This document shows positions 12,040 through 22,358 of a DNA stretch of 64,000 bases, piece after piece (the first letter of the stretch is position 1; each line of letters opens with the position of its first letter). A model generated the notes under the pieces. That model was not told the origin of the DNA. It did no database searches and saw only the letters and a program-made list of their open reading frames with translations. Source of the DNA: Castanea sativa (lineage: Eukaryota > Streptophyta > Magnoliopsida > Fagales > Fagaceae); assembly GCF_040712315.1 (NCBI RefSeq), contig NC_134015.1:59349964-59413963 (forward strand), written 5' to 3'. The position numbers and the translations under genes are program-made.

Positions 12040-12768
12040 TGTGGGGAGTAAAAGGATCCAAATGGGCATATGGGCCTTTGGACTGTAGCATGAAGGGCCG
12101 ACCTGTTTCAGAATTGAACTCTACGAATTGGCCAATACGCCGAGGGTCCAAAGGTGCAGCCGAGGACGAGCTTCTCCTCGGACAAGCCCTAGAGAATTCA
12201 AAGCTTCATTATGAAGGTCAAAACTCAACTCTAGAAAGACTAATGGTTAAAGGGGGAAACCCTGAACCTTCTCGATACCCTAGTGTTAAGGAAAATATCT
12301 AGAGTAAAGGCTGCCACCTCCGCATTAAAGACTCTGCACCTACCTCTCTGGTCGCATTAATGGGGAAGTGACCCCTGAACAGTAGGGCAGAAACTTCTAG
12401 TCAGGGTCCCAAAGGGCATCTAAAAAAGGGGTATTTAAGGGGGGAGAAATGCAAAAGGAAAGGGGATCTTGATCTTTTTCTCTCTCGCTTACTCTCTCTC
12501 TCTAAAGAAAAAGAAAAGAAATTAAGGATTGTAACCTGTAAGAAAGAAAGAAAAATAATAAAGAAGTAGTCCTCGGCTCGAGTCCGAGGAGATCCATTTG
12601 CAATTATCGTTCGTTATTTACCTGTATTCGTTTATAAAAGCCTGTTATCAAGCTCCCAGCACTTCTAACCTAGGTTTCAAGCCCACACTCTACAAATTTT
12701 GTTGTTTAAGGCTCATTGGGCCTGAGCCCATAATCTTCTTTGGGTCCAGGTGCAATTGTGCACTTACA
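12040..12768 (+). mobile_element. Solo LTR of the gypsy (Tat) family
   Basis: It starts TGTGGGGAGTAAAAGGATCC and ends GTGCACTTACA, flanked by the 5-bp direct repeat CATAG at 12035-12039 and 12769-12773. It is homologous to the LTRs of elements A and B over its whole 729 bp. It carries a TATA-like 'gtatttaagg' near 12430, AATAATAAAG near 12555, and just downstream the small hairpin CCTCGG-n7-CCGAGG (12571-12589). No internal sequence remains, so it formed by LTR-LTR recombination. The canonical TG...CA ends here define the family better than the mutated ends of A and B. Confidence 0.95.
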
Positions 12769-12773
12769 CATAG

Positions 12774-14437
12774 TAAAAGTCAAGTTGTTACTTATGTAAA
12801 TTACGTAAATCTAGGTTAAACATTCATCAAACAAATTTGCTAGGATAAAGAGATTTAAAAAAAAAAAAAAACTTTTTAGTTCTAAGAGATGTATATTAGG
12901 TCAAAATTTATCATTATTAGTAAATTTCACCTTATTAATGATTTTGCTAACTAAAAGTTTTGGAGCAAAATGTGTTGAAAATTACGTGTATATATATTAA
13001 TGTAAAACTTTTTTATTTATGGATAAATTCATAATTTTAGTGATTAATTAGCGTACAAAATAATTAAAAAATTTAAAGGAGAATATGATAATCAACAACC
13101 CAATCTTACAATCTAATCCAATTAGATCTTCCAACAATATTGCGTAGGATCCCAATTTTAACAACATTATTTGAGTTTGACCAAGCATGTAGAGGAGGCA
13201 TTGTAGAGATCAACAATACCCATCAATTTATACATATTTCATATTTGGAACCTTGAAAAATTACTAAAAATAAAATTAAAAATAATTTAGTAATAGAGAA
13301 TTTGATTACAAATAAATGGGATATATATATATCACTCAATTTGAGGGAGAGTGGATATATCAAATACAATAAGCTTCATATATAATGCTCATTAAAGTCC
13401 CATGTCATCTCATTCCATTTGAAATTCTCAAAAGCAGAGAAATATATTACCCATATCCTTGGGGGGGGGGGAAGAATGTGTATGTGTTTGTTTTTTACAC
13501 TATAAAGAGTATCTAAATCAGAACATTATGCTCATGAGAAATAAAATTTTCCTCCATCAATTAAACATTCTAATGTTGATTTTTTTTAATGGATCATTTT
13601 TGAAATTTTTTCTTTAATTTTGTCAATGTTTAATTGTATTGTGCTTATCATATAAATAGAATTATTAAATATTTAATGACATTTACGATTTCTTAGCATA
13701 TATATTATATATTTATACAAAGTTTTCATGTGCATCGCATAAGTTAGCAACTAATTTAAATAATACACGTAGATAATTTCATGAGCATGAGCCAGCACAT
13801 AATTAATAGGAGAAGACTCCTCTAAATCGTTTGTTGAAAAAACTGTCCAATATATAATACACTGCATGTGGTGGGTTTGAGACAAGAATCAACTTCTCAA
13901 ATAAAAATAATTTAGGTTTTGTTTGCCTACCAATCACTTTATTAATTTATTTTGAAAATCAAAAGTATTCAAAACTTTCTAAGCACTTGACTATATATAT
14001 TCTCATTAGTATATGTATTATGTAGTTTCTCATCTTACACATACTAAATTATTGTGGTGAAAAATCTCTTAAGGGTAGTTCCAAAATAATGATTAGAGGT
14101 TTCAAATCCAATAACTCATGCATATCATGAGGTTTAGAAACCACTAATTAAGCCAAATCCTTTGAGGTTTACCAATCACTTTATAATATCTTTAAAAAGT
14201 GAGAAATTTATGCAACTATATATATTCCCTTAAAGGTATTCAAACACAATTTTATTACTATCAACAAATGAAAAATCGACAAATTGTAGAATAGAACAAA
14301 CATTTTAATTTTTATTCACTTAGACATGAAAAGAAATATCGAAGTGCAACCAGCTACTTAGCGAAAATAGAAATGCAACCAACTGTCAACATACAAGTTG
14401 ACAATAAACGATAAATGATGATATGAAACTTGAAGAT
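12774..14437. other. Intergenic AT-rich DNA
   Basis: No open frame of note, no recognised repeat family and no RNA gene seen. It contains a G homopolymer at about 13460-13470 and short AT repeats, and lies 3' of the sulfotransferase relic. Confidence 0.7.
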
Positions 14438-15399
14438 CTAGAATTTCAATTCAGTACCATGAAACTTCTCTTGCGTGATACGGTCTAATTTTTCAATCAT
14501 CTCATCTGTCAAATGGTTCACCCAGTCTCCAACCTCACCTTGCCGAAAAAATTTGCTATTGTCCTCCCCAGATGACAATTTTCCACTTTTATTCACCTCC
14601 AAGCTGCTCAAATTGTCAAAACTACACAACCTTAGGATCTCATCCCCAACACCTTTTGCCTCTTCTTCTGAGGAAAAAGGACAGCCCAAGAACTCAGCTA
14701 GTTTCCTCAAATGGGCATTGGGCTGCTCTTTCATTTCCTCAAACTTCAAAAAAAGTACCCTTTGAGGGTTTTCTAAACTTTCCTTCCAATAGCCCAAAAC
14801 ATGGTCCCAATAAGGCCCATACAAACTCACTCCCCTACAGAACTTATCAAAAGCCTCTTGAAGTGAATTGGGGCCTTTACTTGCTGGTGATCTCAAGCTG
14901 TTTGTGAAATGCCAGAGTGACACAAAAGTGTCCTTAGGGTTCCTACTCAAAAGTGTCCTTAGGGTAAATGAGTTGAAAAGAGCCTTGGAGAGGCAAATGA
15001 AGTGAGGTCTGGGACTTGGTTTTCAGTGTAGAGATTGATGTCCAAGAAGGGTACAAGAACATGAGGATTATTTGTGTGAAGAGGGTGGTGTTTTTGAGGA
15101 TTGGGATAGTGCACACGGTTCACCAAGGCGAACAAGAGAGCTTTCAACCAAGTGGTGCCGGCTTTGGGAGAGGTAACAAGGATGATATCAGTGTCATGAG
15201 CTTGGAAGTGTTTTTGGAATGATAGAACACCTTGCATGTACCTAGTTATGATCCAACAACCTTGGTACTGATGGAGGTTATTTGTAACCCAGCCTTTCTC
15301 TGTGGGTAAGGAGGATATGAAGTTTCTGCATTCTTGGGTCACTTCATCTTCTTTCAAGTATTTGGGAAGAGGAGGAATAGGTGGTTCGAGTGTAGGCAT
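14438..15399 (-). pseudogene. Cytosolic sulfotransferase (SOT family), broken copy
   Basis: Cytosolic sulfotransferases move sulfate from PAPS to hydroxyl groups of small molecules such as flavonols, hydroxyjasmonate or brassinosteroids. The N-terminal part (15399 down to 14959) has the 5'-phosphosulfate loop TSPKAGTTWLKALLFALVNR and ends ASPRLFSTHLP. The C-terminal part (14950 to 14438) has RNPKDTFVSLWHF and the C-terminal PAPS-binding motif FFRQGEVGDWVNHLT. Between them the family normally has about 20 residues (YxxLP...KxVYLC). These are missing and replaced by an imperfect 25-bp direct repeat that brings a TAA stop and a frame change. The remaining length of roughly 315 codons otherwise fits a 330-residue family. 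The gene is single-exon, as usual for plant SOTs. Substrate cannot be inferred. An assembly error is possible, but the duplicated 18-bp segment argues for a real rearrangement. Confidence 0.88.
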
Positions 15400-15475
15400 G
15401 GTAGCGAGAGAGAACTAATCTGAGAATTAAGGGTGGGAGTTTTGGAGTCTCACACTCTCACCTTGTTTTGTGGTG

Positions 15476-15490
15476 GATATTATATATATT
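15476..15490 (-). promoter_or_regulatory. Probable TATA box of the sulfotransferase relic
   Basis: On the minus strand AATATATATAATATC lies about 80 bp upstream of the sulfotransferase ATG at 15399, a plausible distance for a plant TATA box. Position is the only evidence. Confidence 0.4.
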
Positions 15491-16086
15491 GAACACTCTA
15501 CCATGTGTGTATATATAAATAAAGCAAACCACCAACACCAACCCCCTCTCTCCCCCTAAGGCAAATCTAGCTGGAAAGGTTGTTCCCCAAAATTTATAAC
15601 AACATTTTACCATTTTTTTTAATTAAAAAATATAAAACATTTTTTAAGTCATACAAAATTAAACCCTTGAAATGTCTAGATTCTGTAGATAATAATTTAT
15701 ATAAAAGTATAAAAATCATAAGATGTCAAAACTCTAAACCTTGGACATAAGTTATTTTAAGAAAATAAAGTGCAAAAACTGGAAAACTTGTCATCTCCAC
15801 ATTTTAACTACTTATTTTAGTTATAATTTATTCTTGATGGCTATCTAGTTAATGAGGATATTCTTCGAATACACATCCCGGCCCCCAAAAAAAATAAGAA
15901 AAGCAAAAAAAGACAAGATTTGTATTTGTTTCAAGTTTTTAATTAAATGTAACTCAATTAAACTTAGATATTTGAAATATTTAACCCTAAAATTTAAAGT
16001 TTTTTTTTTAAGGTTATTATGTTTTAAGTGTGAGTGTATTTTGAGTATTTAAAAAATGATAAAACTAGTTCTATTTTCTGAAGAGT

Positions 16087-16132
16087 ATAATAATAATAAT
16101 AATAATAATAATAATTATTATTATTATTATAA
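16087..16132. repeat. (TAA)n/(TTA)n palindromic microsatellite
   Basis: About nine TAA units run directly into about five TTA units, giving a perfect AT hairpin. Confidence 0.9.
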
Positions 16133-16269
16133 TTTAGAAAGTACAAATATTTTTTTATTAAAATTTATATAATCTTACATGAAATGATGATATGTAATAA
16201 GAACTTATCATGATAAGAAAATTCAAAAGAAAATGAATCAAGAGTATGTATATGATTTATATAAAATGT

Positions 16270-16272
<3 letters not shown>

Positions 16273-16309
<37 letters not shown>
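16273..16309. repeat. (TA)n microsatellite
   Basis: Perfect TA run followed by a short CA/GT-rich stretch. Confidence 0.93.
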
Positions 16310-16314
<5 letters not shown>

Positions 16315-16517
16315 GTGTGTGTGTTTGTGTGTTTTGTTTTGTGTCAATATTATTACAGCCCGAATCTTATCCCATCCCACCCGTGGTACCTGAACAAAAA
16401 GAAAGTAAGAAAGAAAAATGTGCCAGATTGTAGAGATAAAAGAGTAAAATAAAAGCGAAACAACAAGATTTTTGGATTTTGTATTGTGTCTAGTGTTTGT
16501 TTTTAAGAGGCTCTCTC

Positions 16518-17237
16518 GCCCACATGGATTCTAGCCCACATGCCTTGTCAAAGCTCAATTAATGAACTTGCTTCCTCAAGCTTCCAAAGTCAGCATGCTG
16601 AGACATGTTGAAACTGAAAAAGGAGAAAAGAAAGAAAACTAAGGCCATTCGGCCTAGTGAGAAGAGCTGAAGCAAGAGAGTCATATTCGGCCATTTTGTG
16701 TGTGAGTTTCAGAGAGAACAAGATATAGAGAAAGAGAGTGCTTCAGCTTGAGTGGTGCAGTCCGAATGAAGAGATAGAGAGTGAGAGTGTGAGAGAGTGG
16801 AAAAAAAAAAGGTGACATTTTTCTTTGCTCAAGTTACACACAAGGAAGATAAATTGGTGGAGTTTTCATGGAATTTTTGAGTGCTACAACCATGGAGAGT
16901 TGGAGTATTCAGAGGAAGATTTTGCTACTGGTTTTGTGGTGAGATTGTATTTACTCCTTAAGATTTATTTATTGTATATCCAATTTATTGTGGACTTACG
17001 TTTAGCACAAACTTGATAGTTGTAATCTTTATTTCATAGTAGATATTTTTCGGAGCTGCCCGTGGCTTTTCCTTCTACATCGAAGGGTTTTCTACGTAAG
17101 ATTTGGTGTTCTTGTGTGGTTGTGTTTATGTAGTACTTGCTGAAATATTTTTTGTTTCCATAATATTGCTATTGCTTGGTAGTTATATATTTTAATTCAC
17201 ACATAGACATAGAGGGGATTAGGATTTTTCCCTAACA
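16518..17237 (+). repeat. Copia 5' LTR, lacking its first bases
   Basis: Homologous to 21348-22109 from 'ggattctagcccacatgcc' onward. The first bases of the 3' LTR (TGTTGGGTGCATGTGACACC) have no counterpart; instead 'gcccacat' directly precedes the homology, and the same motif occurs 17 bp further on. A further deletion of about 27 bp lies in the middle. The LTR ends in CCCTAACA. Confidence 0.85.
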
Positions 17238-17239
17238 AG

Positions 17240-17251
17240 TGGTATCATAGC
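17240..17251 (+). other. Copia primer-binding site
   Basis: TGGTATCATAGC lies two bases after the 5' LTR. It matches the initiator-Met tRNA 3' end complement (TGGTATCAGAGC) used by most plant copia elements, with one mismatch. Confidence 0.85.
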
Positions 17252-17290
17252 TTTTGGCTGCTTGGGTTTGATTGTCTTGTGCTAGATTAA

Positions 17291-20200
17291 ATGGAGAATA
17301 TGGCTATGAACACTATGATTAAACTCTTGGCATCGAATTATTCGATATGGAGGCCGATGATGGAGGATGTCTTTTATTGCAAGGATTTGCATGACCCTAT
17401 TGAGGGTGATAGTGCCAAGCCTAGTGATATGTCAAATAGAGACTGGGAGAAATTAAATAGAAAATCTATTGGGTGTATTAGACAATGCATCAAAGACATT
17501 AGTATTTTTCACCACGTGTCTCAAGAAACAAATGCAGAGGCTCTTTGGAAAAAATTAAGAAGTCTTTATGAAAGAAAAACAACTCAAAATAAAGCTTGAA
17601 TTTGAAGCTTAGGGAGGGTAAGTCCATTGCCGAGCACCTTAGTGAGTTTCAAGACTTGGTTAATCAGATGGTTACAATGAAGCTAGTAATAGATGATGAG
17701 TTGCAAGTTTTATTGCTTTTGAGTTCCTTACCTGACAATTGGGAGACTTTGGTAGTGTCACTTAGTAATTCTGCTCTGAATGGTGTGTTACAACTTGCCA
17801 TGGTTAGAGTTAGTTTGCTTAGTGAAGAAACTAGAAGAAAGGATATGGGTAAGGATATTGCACATACTTTTGTCACAGAGAACAGAGGGAGAAGTAAGAG
17901 TAGAAGTTCTAAAGGGTGAGGTAAATCCAAAAGTCAATCAGAATCAAAAGGAAAATTCAAGTGCTTTTACTATGATAGGAAAGGTCACATAAAAAGGAAT
18001 TGCAAGGTTTGGAAGAACAAACAGAAAGAGGATAAAAATCAAAAAATGGTGGATGATGAGAACACTGGAGCTGTTATAGTGTTGGAAGATGAGGTCCTAG
18101 CCATAGGACAAGATAATTGTTGTACAGTTTCAGATCCTTATGTTAAATGGGCGATTGATTCAGCTGCTTCCTGCCATGTCACTCCAAGAAAGGAGTTATT
18201 CACTTCTTACAAAGCGGGAAACTTTGGGAGAGTGAAGATGGACAACGATAGTTATGCAGACATTGTGGGAATTGGTGATGTATGTGTTAGGGCTAACACT
18301 AGATACACCCTGATTTTGAAGGATATGAGACATGTTTCGGATATTAACCTAAATTTGATTTCCACTCATGTTCTTGGTAAAGAAGGTTACGGCAATTATT
18401 TCCATGATGGAAAATGGAGGCTTAGCAAAGGATTATTGGTGTTTGCTAGAGGGAAGATTTGTTGTACCCTTTACAAGACACAAGTAAAGTTGTGCAAGGA
18501 TGTTGTTAGTGCAGCTCAAGAGGATTCTTTGCCTAACTTGTGGCATAGGCGGCTGGCTCACATGAGAGAAAAAGGGTTGCAGATTTTGGCAAAGAAGTCT
18601 CTCATTCCCTTTTCCAAAGATACGTCATTAAATCCTTGTGACTTTTGTTTATTTGGTAAACAATATAGAGTTTCATTTAATATACCATCTACTAGAAAAT
18701 CCAAGGTATTAGATCTTGTTTATTCTAATGTATGTGGTCATTGATGTTGAGACCTTAGGTGGCAATAAATATTTTGTTACATTTATTGATGATGCTTCAC
18801 AAAAGGTGTGGGTTTATGTTTTGAAAATAAAAGACCAGGTATTTGAGCACTTCAAGAAATTCCATGTCATGGTGGAAAGAGAGAAAGGGAAGCCTTTGAA
18901 GTGTCTCCGTAGTGATAATGGAGGTGAATACACATCTAATAGAGGTGAATACACATCTAATGAATTCAAGAGTTACTGCTTCAAGAAAGGCATTAGACAT
19001 GAGAAGACAATTTCTGGTACCCCACAACAAAATGGTGTGGCAGAAAGGATGAACCGCACTATTGTTGAGAAGATCAAATGTATGTTAAGAATGGTTGATC
19101 TGCCTAAGTCATTCTAGAGTGAAGTTGTTGTGACTTCATGCTAACTAATTAATAGATCTCCATCAGTTTCTTTGGATTTTGATATTCCAGAAAGAGTATG
19201 GACAAGAAAAGATGTTTCTTACTCTCACTTGAAGGTATTTGGGTGCAAGGCATTTGTACATGTGCCTAAGTAACAAAGATCGAAACTTGATAGCAAATCC
19301 ACTCCTTTTATATTTGTTGGATATGGAGATGCAGAATTTGGCTATAAGTTATAGGTTCCTAAGGAAAAGAAAATGATCAGAAGTCGAGATGTAGTTTTTC
19401 ATGAGAATGAAATTTGGCAGACTTTGAGAAAATTGAGAAGCCTAAAGCTATAGTTGAAGGTGTTCTTGATCTTACACCTACCTCTTCTTCCTTAGATAAT
19501 GCCACAAATAGGGAAGAGGTACAAGATGAGAATTATGGTGATGAACCAACTGAATTTGATGCTGATGAGCCAGTAGGTGTTGATGGTGATGGTGATGATG
19601 CGATAGATATAGATGGTGTTGAGCAGGGGGAGCGGCCTCTTCCACTAGAGATTGTAGAACCTTAGGTGAGAATGCCTACAAGAGAGCGTCGTCCATTGAC
19701 TAGATATCCCACTTTTAAGTGTACTATGATTACTGAAGAGGGAGAGCCAGAAAGTTTTCAGGAAGTACAGTCTCATAAGGATAAGCAGAGCTAGTTGAAG
19801 GCTATGCATGAAGAGATGAATTCTTTGCACAAGAATAAGATTTATGACTTAGTGGAACTTCCTAAAGGCAAGAAGGCATTGAAAAACAAATGGGTGTTCA
19901 AACTAAAGAAAGATGGTGACAAATTAGTGAAGTATAAAGCTCAATTGGTGGTTAAGGGTTTCAGTCAGAAACAAGGGATTGACTTTGATGAGATATTTTC
20001 TCCAGTAGTCAAGATGAGTTCCATTCAGGTAGTTCTAGGATTAGTAGCTAGCTTGGATCTTGAGCTTGAGCAACTTGATGTGAAGATAGCTTTTCTTCAT
20101 GGTGATTTGCAAGAAGAAATCTGCATGGATCAGCCAGAGGGATTCAAAGTGAAAGGGAAAGAACACATGGTTTGCAAGTTAAAGAAGGGTTTGTATGGCT

Positions 20201-21301
20201 TGAAGCAAGCTCCAAGATAGCGGTACAAGAAGTTTGACTCATTCATGGCGGGTCACGAGTACATAAGGACAAATGTAAATCATTGTGTGTACGTTAGAAA
20301 ATTTCTCAATGGTAAATTTGTTATTCTTTATGCTATATATAGATGATATGTTGATAGTAGGACAAGATGTAGGTGTGATTGGAAATTTAAAGAAGGACTT
20401 GTTCAAGTCATTTGATATGAAAGACTTGGGTCCTACAAGACAAATTTTGAGTATGTAGATTCTTCGTGATAAGAAAGCTAAGAAGCTATGGTTATCACAA
20501 GAAAAATATATTGAGCGGATTCTTGAAAGGTTCAATATGAAGCATGCCAAGTCAGTCAGTACACCTCTTGGTGCTCATTTCACGCTAAGAAAGAGATCTT
20601 GTTCTTCATAAAATAAAGAGAAGGAAGACATAGTATCAACTATTTATTCCTCAGCAGTTGGGAGTTTGATGTATGCTATGGTTTGTACACGACCAGATAT
20701 TGCTCATGCAGTTGGCGTTGTCAGTAGGTTCACAGTTAATCCTAGTAAAGATCACTAGGAAGCAATGAAGTGAATTTTCAGGTATTTGAGGGGTAGCTCT
20801 AAATTGTTCTTGACTTTTGGTAATTCTAAACCAGCTTTGGAGGGTTATGTAGATGCAGATTGGGCAGGTGACCTTGATGGTAGGAAATCTACATCCAAGT
20901 ATTTATTTACTTTTGCAGGGGGAGCTATATCATGGCAGTCAAGATTGCAGAAGTGTGTTGCCTTATCTACAACTGAGGTTGAGTATATTGCAGCTAATGA
21001 AGCAGGTAAAGAGATGCTTTGGTTGAAACGGTTTCTCCAAAAATTGGGTTTGAAGCAAGATGGGTATGTAGTTAATTGTGATAGCCAGAATGCTATAGAC
21101 TTGAGCAAGAATTCTATGTACCATTCACGCTTGAAGCACATTGAAGTGAGATACAATTGGTTGAGACTAGTTGTTGAACAATGATCATTTGAATTAGAGA
21201 AGATTCACACAGATAAAAATCTAGCTGACATGTTGACCAAGGTTGTGTCTAGAGAGAAGCTAAAGCTTTGTGTCGGGTTAGCCGGCATGTATTCTAACTG
21301 A
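17291..21301 (+). pseudogene. Copia gag-pol polyprotein, broken
   Basis: The pieces run in order. The gag N-terminus is 17291-17599, and gag continues in another frame at 17596-17919. The zinc knuckle near 17958 reads CFYYDRKGHIKRNC, with the second Cys replaced by Tyr. Protease follows (WAIDSAASCHVT, about 18150), then the GAG-pre-integrase motif LWHRRLAHM (about 18540). The integrase core is 18716-19117 (FVTFIDDAS, RSDNGGEY, GVAERMNRT), with a 21-bp in-frame tandem duplication repeating GEYTSN at 18921-18962. Reverse transcriptase covers 19795-20550 (WVFKLKKDGD, QLDVKIAFLHG, YGLKQAPR and a YIDDML box near 20335). RNase H covers 20786-21301 (YVDADWAGD, STTEVEYIA, ADMLTK). At least four frame changes and several stops separate them. 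It encodes no functional protein. Confidence 0.93.
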
Positions 21302-21347
21302 AGACTTGGGTTGAAGATCTCCTTCGTAGTGTGTTGGAGGGGGAGAT

Positions 21348-22109
21348 TGTTGGGTGCATGTGACACCCTTGGATTCCAGCCCACATGCCTTATCAAAGCT
21401 CAATTAATGAGCTTGCTTCCTCAAGCTTCCAAAGTTATCATGCCATTCCTTGGGTAGTGACATAGGCGTGTGAGACACGCTGAAACTGAAAAAGGAGAAA
21501 AGAAAGAAAACTGAGGCCATTTGGCCTAGTGAGAAGAGCTTAAGCAAGAGAGCCATATTCGGCCATTTTGTGTGTGAGTTTTAGAGAGAACAAGACATAG
21601 AGAAAGAGAGTGCTTCAGCTTCAGTGGTGCAGTCCGAATGAAGAGATAGAGAGTGTAAGAGAGTGACATAGAAAAAGGAGACATTTTTCTTTGCTCAAGT
21701 TACACACAAGGAAGATAAATTGTGGAGTTCCCATGGAGTTTTTGAGTGCTACAACCATGGAGAGTTGGAGTATTCAGAGGAAGATTTTGCTACTAGTTTT
21801 GTGGTGAGATTGTATTTACTCCTTAAGATTTATTTGTTGTATATCCAATTTATTGTGGACTTAAGTTTAGCACAAACTTGATAGTTGTAATTTCTATTTT
21901 ATAGTGGATATTTTTCGGAGCTACTCCGTAGTTTTTCCCTCTACACCGAAGGGTTTTCCAAGTAAGATTTGGTGTTCTTGTGTGGTTGTGTTTATGTAAT
22001 GCTTGCTGAAATATTTTTTGTTTCCATAATATTGCTATTGCTATTGCTTGGTAGTTATATATTTTAATTCACACATAGACATAGAGGGGAATATGATTTT
22101 TCCCCAACA
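21348..22109 (+). repeat. Copia 3' LTR
   Basis: Begins TGTTGGGTGCATG directly after the polypurine tract and ends CCCCAACA. It is similar but not identical to the 5' LTR, with numerous substitutions and indels by eye, so the insertion is not very recent. Confidence 0.93.
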
Positions 22110-22358
22110 CTCTCAAGGACATGAATGCGTCAATAGTAGTAGTAGTACTGCTCATCCATACCTTTCATGGAATCAGAGTGGATGAGTGACTTGACAGTGT
22201 GCATCTCTAGGAAATTTTAATTTATGGGCAAAATATAGACAAGAACCAATACCCACCACTTTTAATGTGGGAGAGGAAGATCTAGCATTTATATTTGGTT
22301 GTGAGTTATTAAGGTTGATGACTCTTAAAGACAAGACAACATAACCACGAGAACGAAA

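Larger units (their letters stand above)
15491..16517. other. Intergenic DNA upstream of the sulfotransferase relic
   Basis: AT-rich, without a recognisable gene. It holds two microsatellites and ends at the left edge of the Copia element. Short open frames here are low-complexity. Confidence 0.7.
16518..22109 (+). mobile_element. Ty1/copia retrotransposon, complete but decayed
   Basis: Two LTRs (16518-17237 and 21348-22109) enclose a primer-binding site, gag-pol relics in the order protease, integrase, reverse transcriptase, RNase H (the copia order), and a polypurine tract (GGAGGGGGAGATT) directly before the 3' LTR. The 3' LTR has canonical TGTTGGG...CCAACA ends. CTCTC occurs directly outside both ends (16513-16517, 22110-22114) and may be the target duplication, but the left copy lies in a CT-rich run. 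The coding region has frameshifts and stops, so the element cannot move by itself. Confidence 0.95.

Noticed and set aside
16246..16452. 68-codon frame downstream of a TA repeat
   Set aside because: Starts in the microsatellite (poly-Tyr/Ile) and contains no domain.
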